Of a stretch of 64,000 nucleotides of DNA, positions 34,283 through 44,065 are shown one piece after another. The stretch lies in assembly GCA_026075535.2 (NCBI GenBank), contig AP026547.1, forward strand, positions 10,602,001 through 10,666,000, given 5' to 3'. Both the position numbers and the translations under genes were made by a program. The notes below the pieces were generated by a model. It had not been told where the DNA came from. It did no database searches and saw nothing but the letters and a program-made list of their open reading frames with translations. How positions within the stretch are numbered: the first letter of the stretch is position 1; every line of letters begins with the position of its first letter. This stretch comes from Tricholoma matsutake. Lineage: Eukaryota > Basidiomycota > Agaricomycetes > Agaricales > Tricholomataceae.

Positions 34283-35250
34283 TTATCCTTCCACATCACT
34301 GGGAATCAGCAGGGGGATCGGCCATAGCGTCTGAGTGGGATATGGTGTAATTTCTGAGAACCTCCTTCTGAATGATTTCAACTTATTTTCAACCCTTTCC
34401 TTCAGAATGGCATCTGTTTTCAATGTTATATCTTGTTGTTTGAGCTTCTCCACCTTGGCCATGTACAGATGATGACTGGCATCCTTGTATAATGTGCCAA
34501 GCTGGTCTTGAAGGGCCTTCACTTCATCATGGCAGCTCAACAACTCCCTGTCTGTCAAGTCCTGCAACAGGATGAACAAATGTAGAAATACAAATGAGGA
34601 TGACACTTACTGGATCAGAAGGTAGGGTGAGCTGATTGCGGGCCACCAGGTAGTATGGTAGCACAGTCATGTTGCCAGACTGAAAATTGATCATAATGTC
34701 AGTTGGGATAGACAAGACATGGAAGCGGATAGAGAAATGGAAGTGGCCAGGATATGGGAGCGGCCAGGATATGGGAGCGGCCAGGATATGGGAGCGGCCA
34801 GGATATGGGAGCGGCCAGGATATGGGAGCAGCCAGGATATGGGAGCGGCCAGGATATGGGAGCGGCCAGGACACAGCAGTGGCCAGAGACATGGCAGCAG
34901 CCCTTAACTTCAACATGATTTGAAATAAACAAAGCTTACCCCTCCATCTGCATTACAGACATCAAGTTCCAACTTCTGGTGATAGGCATTCATCACCTGA
35001 TGAGTGGCAGGAATCATAAAGTGGGGCACTAAATAGTGGTGCCCATCATCAGCTTGGATAGGGATGTAGCCATCTAGAATGTTGCCTTGCATTTGCTGCT
35101 GGTTGCTCATTGTGGATGGATCAATGTAACAGAGGTTATAATGTGCATCTAATCTAGTGATCAGATATCGATTGGATGTTATTTGTTTGGCCTTGATGAA
35201 CACACACAATGGTTGATTTTCATCGTTCCAACTTTTGTTGACTTTCAAAC
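34283..35250 (-). pseudogene. KDZ cargo gene 3, spliced, unknown function
   Basis: Three exons on the minus strand join in phase: 35250-34940 (VNKSWNDENQPLCVFIKAK, QMQGNILDGYIPIQADDG), 34679-34612 (SGNMTVLPYYLVARNQ) and 34562-34283 (DLTDRELLSCHDEVKALQ, a charged helix ending PLLIPSDVEG). Introns are 34680-34939 (GTAAGC ... TTTTCAG) and 34563-34611 (GTAAGT ... GTTGCAG). The first intron holds an 18-bp minisatellite. The first exon lacks an obvious start and may have an upstream exon. No domain recognised. The shown exons have no internal stop, so it could be an intact gene end. Confidence 0.55.
34743..34895. repeat. 18-bp minisatellite in cargo gene 3 intron
   Basis: About eight tandem copies of GCCAGGATATGGGAGCGG with few changes. 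The reverse complement of the same unit forms an array at 38223-38325. Confidence 0.9.
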
Positions 35251-35301
35251 CCCCTCACACCCATCCCCATTCCTGTCCCTGCTCTGACTCATCTCAACAT
35301 G

Positions 35302-35693
35302 AATGTTACAGCTCAACAAGTCCTCAGCCACATCAGCCAGATCGAGCAGGCCATTTGAAATGGCCTTCAAACATGAAACATCAAGGCCATCATGAGGGAA
35401 CAAAAATGGGCACTTGTAAGTAAAATACTATCAGGACAACAGTGGGACTAATATACTGTAGAATACATTATTTTCATGGCAACAACAGGATCTCACGGAG
35501 GACTTGAAAGTGGCATTCAGTGCCAAGTCATTCTTGTGGGGTTTTTTGGTCCTTCGAGAAGTACCACCTCTCAGCCAAACCCAAAGAAGAGAGTGGGAAC
35601 ATCCGAGGACAGAGAGGAGGTCAAACGAGGCAGAAAAAAGTCATGGTTGGACATTTTATTTTACATTCATACAGAAATATTGTTGTATAATTA
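35302..35693 (+). pseudogene. KDZ cargo gene 2, small spliced fragment
   Basis: The plus strand reads MNVTAQQVLSHISQIEQAI then a TGA, another TGA, MREQKWAL, a GTAAGT donor (35416) and a CAACAG acceptor (35488; a 73-bp intron), then DLTEDLKVAFSAKSFLWGF and a basic tail. The 3' end converges with the minus-strand exon at 35656. No domain recognised. Confidence 0.42.
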
Positions 35694-35804
35694 GTCTGAA
35701 ATTTTCCCATTTTTCCTCTTCTGCTCTTTTACCAAGGGTGGTGATTAAAATGGCCTCCTGTTGTGCAAGGTCATCAGCTGTCTTTCGGTGTTGACCCTCT
35801 GATT

Positions 35805-35975
35805 GGTTGATTGTCAGGTTTTGTTGGGATGTGGGTGGGGTCATTGGTTGATAGTTAACCATTGATGATCCTATATTGGCGAAGCTGGCCGCTGCCGATG
35901 TGATTGCCTGATTGTCAGGTTTTGTTGGGATGGGGGTGGGGTCATTGGTTGATAGCTAACCACTGACAATCCTAT
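35805..35975. repeat. Tandem duplication of about 90 bp in partner gene 1
   Basis: GGTTTTGTTGGGATG-GGGGTGGGGTCATTGG occurs at about 35817 and 35917. On the minus strand it encodes two copies of YQPMTPP-SQQNLTI. Confidence 0.8.
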
Positions 35976-36014
35976 GTTGGGCATGCTGGCCACCTGTAAT
36001 CTACCCTCCGCCAC

Positions 36015-36165
36015 CTATTCCAGTCAGAGTCCAGTTATTCTGATTGGAGTCCAGTTATTCCATTCGGAGTCCAGTTATTCTGGTCTGAGTCCAGTTATTC
36101 CAGTCAGAGTCCAGTTATTCCAATTGGAGTCCAGTTATTCCAGTTATTCCAACCAGATTCTGGTT
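36015..36165. repeat. GAGTCCAGTTATTCC subterminal repeats of H1
   Basis: About six copies of an 18-bp unit (GAGTCCAGTTATTCCAGT) with variation. They sit just inside the left TIR; H2 retains only one or two. Confidence 0.88.
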
Positions 36166-36260
36166 ACTCCAGATGCTCAACTTGGAGTATATACCCTAAT
36201 GGATAGTCAAATTTCAAGTCTTAAATTGTCAAAGTGCCTACAAAATATATTTGTGCAGAG

Positions 36261-36340
36261 TAAGGATTGAACTCAAGACATCTTGATTAGAGTGATCACA
36301 TGGCAAACCAAACATGTGTGCTTAAGCAGTTGAGCCACAG
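36261..36340 (-). promoter_or_regulatory. tRNA-like Pol III promoter, outward (left end of H1)
   Basis: The minus strand has a box A-like TGGCTCAACTGC (36326-36337) and a box B-like GAGTTCAATCC (36264-36274) 52 bp apart. It reads toward the left end of the element. Folding into a functional tRNA was not established. Confidence 0.6.
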
Positions 36341-36429
36341 AAGAATTATTAGATAGTAATATAATGTTTATTCATGACACTCTAATTTGTTTCAAAGTAG
36401 TTAAGATCAAAATTTTTTAATTAACCACA

Positions 36430-36695
36430 TCCCTCACATTGAATGCGAGGGAGTGGGGATGATTGTAATTATATACATAAACAGAAAATCCTCCCTCTCA
36501 CAAGATGCAAGAGGAAGTTGTATTTATATACATAAAAAGCTAACCCCTCGCGCTGAATGCGAGGGGGGAGGTAAAAACATGAAGAAAACAATCTCTCCCC
36601 CATGCAAAATGGGGGAGGGGGGGCACAATACTAATAAATAATTAAAAGTACAAAAAAAATCCCTCCCCACACGAAGTGCAGGGGAGGGGGAGGGG
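36430..36695. repeat. Array of GC-stem hairpins in H1
   Basis: Five short imperfect inverted repeats with 6-9 bp stems and loops near AATGC/CAAAA: CCCTCACATTGAATGCGAGGG, CTCCCTCTCACAAGATGCAAGAGG-type, CCCCTCGCGCTGAATGCGAGGGG, CTCCCCCATGCAAAATGGGGGAG and CCCTCCCCACACGAAGTGCAGGGGAGGG-type. AT-rich spacers separate them. H2 has the same array, and a diverged one lies at 51990-52150. Confidence 0.8.
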
Positions 36696-36734
36696 ATGCG
36701 ACCCCGCTGTTGTCTGTCCTTCCACCCACGATCC

Positions 36735-37090
36735 ACCACATGAGCAGTTGCTCGTGAGGCTGGGGGTGGGTGGCTTGTTGTCGTTGTCATTCCACCCATG
36801 TTCCACCCCATGAGCAGTTGTTCATGAGGCTGGGGGCAGGTGGTGCATTGTCATCTCCCATCCCTGCACCTGGGCATCGTTCCACCCACGTTCCACCCCA
36901 CGAGCAGTTGCTTGTGAGGCTGGGGGTGGGTGGCTTGTTGTCGCTGTCATTCCACCTGCAATCCACCCCACGAGCAGTTGCTCATGAGGATGGGGGCGGG
37001 TGGTGTGTCATTGTTGTCTCCTGTCCCTGTGCCTGGATGTCATTCCACCCATGATCCACCCCATGAGCAGTTGCTCATGAGGCTGGGGGT
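36735..37090. repeat. Five palindromic modules (GAGCAGTTGCTC) in H1
   Basis: Each module contains CACGAGCAGTTGCTCGTG or a decayed form, followed by GGCTGGGGGTGGGTGG. Spacing alternates near 70 and 100 bp. H2 has three modules. Confidence 0.85.
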
Positions 37091-37347
37091 GGGCGGCTTG
37101 TCATCGTTCATCGCTGTCATCCCCTGTTTGGATTTCTGTTTTTGTCTTTTTTTTTTTTGGGGGGGGGGGGGTTGGGTGCATCAGTGTGATGTGGCACAAG
37201 TACAGAGGTGGGTGGGTGCTTACTAGGCAGGTACCCCCCTTCTGGGGTCTCCTGGCATCCCTCTGCACCCCCCTAGCCCATGTCAACAGCCTCACATCCC
37301 ATTTGAATGGGGAGGAGGGGATTGGGTGGGTGTGGCCATGGGTTGTG

Positions 37348-37669
37348 CATTTTTCGTCGTGGCAGGTTGTCCCGAGTAGTATACAACCTAAAAAGCAATG
37401 AATTACAGTTAGTTGATTGATAAAAACAAAAAGAAAAAAGAAAAAAGCTTAGCTATGGCCTAAATGACATTGCCATCGTTTGGGCCTGTGTTCCGTCCAG
37501 TCAGCTCGCATTTTTCGTTGTGGCAGGTTGTCCCCAGTAGTATACAACCTAAAAAGCAATAAATTACAATTTGTTGATTGATAAAAACAAAAACAAAAAA
37601 CAAAAAAAACTTAGCTATGGCCCAAATGACGTTGCCATCATTTGGGCCCGTGTTGCATCCAGTCAGCTC
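37348..37669. repeat. 161-bp tandem duplication in H1 (intron plus hairpin module)
   Basis: Units 37348-37508 and 37509-37669 each hold a reversed acceptor (ACCTAAAAAGC), a reversed branch point (GTTAGTTGA or a variant) and a hairpin GGCC-TAAATGAC...GTTTGGGCC. H2 has one unit. Confidence 0.88.
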
Positions 37670-37918
37670 GTTTGAAGGTGGTGGTGATGGTGGGAGTGGG
37701 AGTGGGAGTGCTGGTGGTGGGTGTGCATGCAGTGGTAGTGGTAGAGTGGAGAGGAGGAGGAGGAGGCGGCGTTGACGATGGTGTCATGGTTGTGAGCTAG
37801 CAGTCACATGTCACGTGTCATGCATGTATGCATACTTATTATTTATTCTGTTAATGGCAGTAACTATGCACCTTGGTTGGGTAATAAAAGTATTAGATGT
37901 ATGTAGATGAATAATTAC

Positions 37919-37990
37919 TTGCTAGCTCGGTGGTTAAGCATGCTGTTATGTGTGCAGACCCAAGGTCAAGAGTTCAATTCTTGTTGCATG
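37919..37990 (+). promoter_or_regulatory. tRNA-like Pol III promoter, outward (right end of H1)
   Basis: Box A-like TAGCTCGGTGG (37923-37933) and box B-like GAGTTCAATTC (37970-37980). It reads toward the right end of the element. The H2 counterpart is at 61043-61110 on the minus strand. Confidence 0.6.
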
Positions 37991-38222
37991 TTGAACTTTT
38001 ATTTGGGGAAGCACGTTCATTCCAGTTATTCCTGTTATTCTGGTTGTGATGAGTCCGGTCAGATTCCAGGGATTCCGGGTGTAAATTGGATCCTTATTCT
38101 GACCAGAATTGTGCTGCACAGGTAAAACTACATACGAAAAAGATTCCACTGGATTCCAGAAATTCCAGAAATTCCAGCCGGACAAACTGGAATCCAACCG
38201 GAATAGGTAGGAGAGTGTAAAG

Positions 38223-38325
38223 TACTCCTGGCTGCTCCTGTGTTCTGGCTGCTCCCATGTTCTGGCTGCTCCCGTGTTCTGGCTGCTCCCGTATCCTGGC
38301 CACTGCCGTGTCCTGGCCAGCAAAA
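38223..38325. repeat. 18-bp minisatellite, inverse of the array at 34743
   Basis: About five copies of CTGGCTGCTCCCGTGTTC, the reverse complement of the unit at 34743-34895. Confidence 0.88.
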
Positions 38326-40372
38326 AGGGGGTGAGGTTTAGGATGTTGTGATGTTTGTTGAGGAGGCAGAGTGGCGGTGTCATTTTGGAACAGGGATGGA
38401 TAAATAGGGGGGTCATTCACATTGTTTCCTGACATGGGTCCCATGCACCTCATGTACTTGTCTCAAGGTATAAGATACTGTGGTTCACCATCACCTGGAC
38501 CATTAATTGGCTGTGGCTGAGTGATGCCAGCTCTACATAGTATATCCATCATCATTTGATGGACTTGCACATTGTTCAACAGAGTTGCACATTGTTCAAC
38601 AGAGTTGCACTTGTGTTCAAGTTGTGTGCCTGTTCTGCTGTTGACCTTTGGCCAGGTCTTTTTGGCTTGGATTTGCCTTTTGCAGCTTTTATGGCTCTTG
38701 ATTGTGAACGCGGGTTGTGAGAAGATGCACCTAAGCCTTGGTATTGGCCCTCATGGTTGGGCACGGGCATGGGAATGGGAGTTGGAGTGGATGAGTCAGC
38801 ACTGGCCACTGGGTTGTCTGCACTGAGCATGGCAGTGGTGGAGCCTACATTGGGCACAGCAGCGGCATCTGCATTATGTTGGCCAGTGCATTTGTGCATC
38901 CATCGAGAAGGTGTAGGGCTATTCAAATCATTAGGATATTGTGCAGGAGAGACACTACCAATGTGTAGCTTGATTCTTTTGAACCTGAATGCCCTCTCAG
39001 GGCCCTGTGCCATTTGCCACTGCAGAGTGTGGTTGAAGAAGTCTTCTATTACACTCTTTTGCATGTTCCATGGGTCTGTCCATTTGAACCTGGCTGGGAG
39101 ATATTCAGGATTGATGAATCTTGATGTGTGCTTGGCAATTGCTGTGAATGGGACATGGTGAGTACAACCATTGTTCACTAGTTCTGCATGCAGACCAGTA
39201 ATAGCTCATTGAAAGGGAAGTGATCATACTGTAATGCTGCCCAACATACAACTTAAACCATTCCTCCAGCTCTTTTTCTTGTACTGTGAGGCTTTCCATA
39301 GTGTGGGTAGGAAACCCATCACTAGTCATCTCAAGTTGGATTTGCATTGCATCACCATGCGCTGTTGACCTTGAATCAATGTCTGATGCATGTAAAGCCT
39401 TGATATAGCCCATGAAGTGGTGCTTGAGCTCTGTGATCTCATTATTATATGTGTCTATGAAGGATTGTGCAGGGGTGGCCATCAACAATGAAACATATTT
39501 GTGACTGTGATTGGGAGCGGGATTGGCAATGGCAGCGGAAGATTTTCACTCACGCATCAACAACCATCAAACCATCAGGTGCAGTGTAGGCCATGAATGT
39601 CACAGAAAGCACCCCCATTTCTAGCCACTGTTGTTGTGCAGTCTCCTCCACACAGTTAACCAGGTTCTTCTCTGCTTGACAGCAAAACATCATCAGCAGC
39701 AGCCATGGCAACAGGTTAACATACATTCACTGCATTTTCTCTGGATAACCTTCCCCCTCCATTTTCTCCTGCTCAGCCTCAAGCACTGCCTTTTCCTCTG
39801 CAGTCATGCTTTCAAAAACCCTCTTGATGGCTCGCAGTCAGTTCTGGAACCATCCAGGCATACTTGTGGACGCATCCTCAACATCTAACATATCTCCAAT
39901 CTCTTTCCCAACTTGGTCCTGGTGTAAGCTCCAGATCACTTCTGATTGCTTCACTTTGAAGTTGTGTGGACTTCATTGATGAGCCTTTCATCATTTGCCA
40001 GTTGTTTGAAAGCCAGTTTGTTAGTTCCTGGCAATGTGATCAATAATACAACATTGAATGGGATGATAGGCCACCTTGGCATGCATGCAACTCTCCTCTG
40101 GATCTATTGGGGTCATCTCAATTGATGCCCAGTAATTAAAGATGGTGGGGAGAATGTCAGTCTTGAGTATTTGCAATCAGGCAGCTTTTGATTCCTGAGA
40201 TCGGAATCCATCGGTATAAGGCTTGATGACCTTCTGCTCTGTGACCATATATTGCCTCCCCTTCCGGTACTGTCTGTGTCCTGGGTTCTCTGATGGCTCA
40301 GGTGGCATTGGAGGGGATTGATGTGGAGGAAGGAACTGTCCTTGCCATTGGCTTCACTTGTCATTTGGCATG

Positions 40373-40448
40373 AGGATCACACGAGGATAACACGAGGTAA
40401 ATAGTACAATAAATAGCCCATCAATGCAATTGATTTCCCCCAATCATC
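40373..40448. promoter_or_regulatory. Short bidirectional promoter region of the KDZ transposon
   Basis: Only 76 bp separate the start of the minus-strand partner gene (40372) from the transposase ATG (40449). Both starts face away from it, so a shared promoter is inferred. No TATA box was identified with confidence. Confidence 0.45.
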
Positions 40449-43400
40449 ATGAGCCTGACAAGAGCTCTTTACAAGCAAAAGAGAAGATCAAAGGACAATG
40501 CCCCCCTGCATGAGGACGATGATGGTGTGGTGGATACTGTCACACATAAGGAAGTTGAGGTCAACACGAGACATGGACCAAAAGCAAAGTGTATCAAGGC
40601 TCCCTTGCCTCCAGTTACAGAAGAACATAGTGAATCAAGTTCAGCTTGTATCCACGACAATCCAGGTCTTGCTCCAGAATGGGATATGCAGGAACCTCAG
40701 GTGGCCAATGAACCAGTTTGGCCACAGATTGGCATGGTCAGGTTCTGACATTAATTGACTTACTGAGGCTCATGTACAAATAACAGAGGCAGCAAGACTA
40801 TGTCTTGAAGTTTGTCAGATGAATAGATGAACTGCTGCAAGCATCCCTGTCTCAGCAGGCATGGTCAATCGACAAACAAGTTTGCAACCACTGTTCATTC
40901 AATAAATGGGCAATTTGGAGATGTGTCAATTGTTCACTAGGATGAACACTTTGCTGACCATGTATGCAGGTAACACACAGGCAAAATCCCTTCCATCGCA
41001 TTGAATCTTGGACTGGCATGCCCTTTTGCAGGGCTGGGTTATGGGAGGTTGGCACATACCTCTTAGTTCAGCACCAGACAGATCAGCTGATTTGCAATGC
41101 TCTTCAGTTCCAAATGGAATATCTGGAAACATTGAAGGACATGAAGGATAAAGCTGAACAAGAGTCGGCCAATTGGGGAGGTGATGATCCGCATCAGCCT
41201 TCATCACATCAATCAGCATTGGCCCCGTATCATGAGTCAGGAGCAGCAACAGCAATGGCAACAGCAATGGCAACAGCAATGGCAGATGAAGAGGGGGACA
41301 ATGAAGCATTTTTTGATTCCCTTGATGAGCTTCTGATTCAAGCTCACAATACATATGTTGATGATAGCCTACAAGACTTCTTTGATGGCAATGACACACA
41401 TGAAGTTGAACACGCTGATGAAGACATCCATGGGTTTTGAAACAGCTGAATGCATGAGGACGGTAAGCAGTAACTTGCTACCCACCAGCTTCAACAAAAT
41501 ATGCACTCTTTTCACTGTGCATGTCCTGGATCATTGTCAGCTGTAATCTGGAATTGAAGGCATCAGCCTACCAGTTTACCAGTTGATTCAGCATGTCACA
41601 TTGCCAATGAGGCCTGCAGAAGTGGTCAACCTCTATCACAAGCTTCGGCGCATGTCCCACTTATGGTGTTGGATGAAAATATTGAGGTGGGCTGGGTATG
41701 GTCACAATCAAAAAGATCCATTGAAACCTGAACCAGGATCACTCGCCAACTTCTGTCCACCTTGGCCTCAAGTAGGCATAAATATACCAGAAAATTGGAA
41801 GGATGATGAGAACCAGTGGGTGATTAAGCACCTGCTTTGTGCAGTGGTCTCTAAAATGATATTACACCTTAGATTTGTTTTTAAATGCATATTTGTGGCC
41901 GATGGCAATTTCAAAGCTGACCATGTTTGGCAGAAAAACTCTGATACTGATATATGGGTATGGGATGGAGCGGGGATGGCCCCAAATCAGGCTGAATACA
42001 AGCAGTTTCTCCAAGATGCCATAGAACAATTAACAGAAAGTACACTTCCCTTGCTGCTGCCACTGCCATTCCTGTGGCTGTGGCCATTCCCATGCCCACT
42101 CCTGATCTGATCTAATCTGATCTGTGCCCCTGATAGGACTGGAGTAGCTGCCATTGCATGTGCATGACATGGATGTTATGCACCCAATGCATTGGTAGAC
42201 TTGTTCTGGGGAGAACAGCAAAAGAATGTTGACTTTGCTTTCCTTCAAGCACTGAAGACTACCAAGGTTGACCCACAACAGGGAGTAATGCTGATCTACA
42301 ACATTGTCTGCCAGTACATCATCTACCTTCTGGAGCACATTGGTGCACATCTTCCAGCTGACCTGACCATTGACCAGGCTATTGGGCTTATGCATGTACA
42401 TGGTCACAAGGATGAATGCTTTGTTCACTATGCTCCATCTTTCATTCCAGGCTCTGGCAGCGTAGCAGGAGAGATACTAGAGTCCCTGTGGTCATCTCTG
42501 AATTCCATTTGCCCAACAGTCAGGACAGCAAACTTGCCACATCGGGCAGAAATGCTTGACGATCATGCTCTGGACTCAAATCACAAGAAAATGCTTGGCA
42601 TGACTGCTATGCTGTGTGCAAAATCTCAAGAAGCCCTTGAGATCTCCACACAACTCAGCAAGCACCATGCTGATCTTCCAGCAGCATTTGGTCAACAGGC
42701 AGTCAAAAGATGGGAGGATGAAGGGACTGCAGCAGAATCACTCAGGCTGACAGATGTTAAGGCCATGGATATCTATGCCACTCAGGGATCGGGAGTGGGA
42801 GTGGGAACAGCAATGGCATCGGAAATGGGAATGGCACCAGCACCAGTTCAATCTGCAGTTGAGGAGTGGATTGATTTTGCAATCATCGTTCAACAAATGC
42901 AGTAAGTACTGCCTAACATATTCATATATCACAACCCATTATTGGCAAACACCAGGATTGAATTACAAGACAAAGTCCACTGACTTGGTACATCACCAAC
43001 TGTTTCTGACACACAATCTGTTGAAAGGGAAAGGGAAGCTCTCGCATCCCACATGGAAACCTTAACAGATTTACAAAATGCTGCCAATGTGGCCGACCAT
43101 GACATTGCCCTGTCACAACTCAGCCATTACAATGTTGACTTCAGATGAAGACACACCTACAGTATCGGGGCCTTCATATCTTCCAGCTGATAGAAATGCT
43201 ATTCCAGTTGAGGAGCAACAAGTATACCTCCCATTTAATGGCCCTCTGGTGGAGGTGGAGATTCAGCTCCAGAAGAATCAGGCAAGCCGACTGCTGCATC
43301 AGCTGCAGGAGCTCATTGTGGACAAGTCATTTCAATATTCACACATTATTCAAGTGGCCCCGAGACAGGTAGTTCACACACAAGCACGAGCCACTGTCCA

Positions 43401-44065
43401 GGAGTTGGTTAAATAAATTGCCCTGCATTCCCGAATGTATAACCATTGCCGAAGCAGATTGGTGGCACTGGATTGTGACACTGACACCTTAAATATGTTT
43501 CAGTGGTTAAAAAAGGATGACCTCAATGCTAGCACAGCTATTCTGAACCCAAACATGCCAGGCTCCACTAATATTTGTCTGGCCTGGATTTGGCATAATT
43601 CTCACATTTGGACTGGTGTTACTGCCTTCCCCGATGCTGCTGCCATACCCACTCCTGTGACTGCTCCTGGGACCATCCCTGCTCCCATTTCATTTAACAG
43701 CCCCACTCCCAGTCCCACTGATCGGTTCTGGGAATGTATGTCTATTTTGTGGCTATTTGTTTGCATTGCACTGAACTTCTTGGATAGTCAGGTGAGTACA
43801 TTGGCTTTGCTCATGGGCTCAGAGACATAGATGGAAAGAGGAATTTCTGCTTGTCACATATGAAATGCAGTGGACTGTGCAGTATTTCATTTATCACAGT
43901 GAATGGTGGCAGTCAGCCTTGCACTCAGAGAATACCTTCCCTGGCCCCCTAGCCTATGCTAACCGTCAGCGGGCTTTATGGCATGAATTAGCATTTAGGG
44001 CTGACACTGCATTTACATCAGCAAACATTGATTATATCTCCCCTCTACGACCCTCTATTATGTAA
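40449..44065 (+). pseudogene. KDZ transposase with CxC cysteine cluster
   Basis: Starts at the ATG at 40449 (MSLTRALYKQKRRSKDNAPL). The cysteine cluster is at about 40860-40975 (CNHCSFNKWAIWRCVNC, then a Cys pair and NPFHRIESWTG). The KDZ core follows: YHKLRRMSHLW, PPWPQVGINIPENW, ADGNFKADHVW (41901, first catalytic Asp, GCC GAT), YNIVCQYI, HVHGHKDECFVHY (42402) and GEILESLWSSLNSI (Glu candidate). The C-terminal part includes QLQELIVDKSFQYSHII, STAILNPNMPGSTNICLAWIW and YANRQRALWHEL. Stops and frameshifts (40748, 41440, 42110, 42905, 43416) break it. Catalytic motifs are all present. Confidence 0.92.
41246..41284. repeat. CAACAGCAATGG microsatellite in the transposase
   Basis: Three tandem 12-bp copies encode Ala/Thr/Met repeats between the cysteine cluster and the catalytic core. 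Similar GGAATGGGA expansions occur at 42790-42840. Confidence 0.85.

Larger units (their letters stand above)
35994..38226. mobile_element. H1, TIR element with hairpin array and tRNA-like promoters
   Basis: 2,233 bp. The left end CTGTAATCTACCCTCC and right end GTGTAAAGTACT match the ends of H2 (60835-62604) in inverted orientation, and the interiors align throughout. Order from the left: TIR with GAGTCCAGTTATTCC repeats, an outward tRNA-like promoter (36261-36340), a GC hairpin array (36430-36690), five GAGCARYTGCTC palindromes (36738-37085), two intron/hairpin modules (37348-37669), a GGTGGT-rich tract, and a second outward tRNA-like promoter (37919-37990). Flanks GCTGGCCAC and CCTGGCTGC are an imperfect 9-bp match. 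No transposase ORF, so non-autonomous. Confidence 0.8.
35656..40372 (-). pseudogene. KDZ partner gene 1, divergent from the transposase, interrupted by H1
   Basis: The start is the ATG at 40372 (MPNDK, TGA, SQWQGQFLPPHQSPP). The reading gives GRQYMVTEQKVIKPYTDGF, LQILKTDILPTIFNYWASIE, IDPEESCMHAKVAYHP, MPGWFQN and RAIKRVFESMTAEEKAVLE, with stops. Weaker blocks at 39488-38576 (KELEEWFKLYVG; KRPGQRSTAEQAHNL) and 38453-38220 follow. H1 (35994-38226) then splits it, and a final block (35862-35656) reads MVNYQPMTPPTSQQNLTINQ to the stop. It resembles hypothetical proteins I recall next to basidiomycete KDZ transposases. Role unknown; unity of the blocks is an inference. Confidence 0.6.

Noticed and set aside
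34743..34895. Regular short repeats that might suggest a CRISPR array
   Set aside because: Units are contiguous with no unique spacers, the genome is eukaryotic, and the same unit forms an inverted array at 38223. It is a minisatellite.
37919..37990. Functional tRNA genes at the four tRNA-like sites in H1 and H2
   Set aside because: Box A and box B are recognisable, but I could not draw a convincing acceptor stem or anticodon arm, and the sites lie inside mobile elements.
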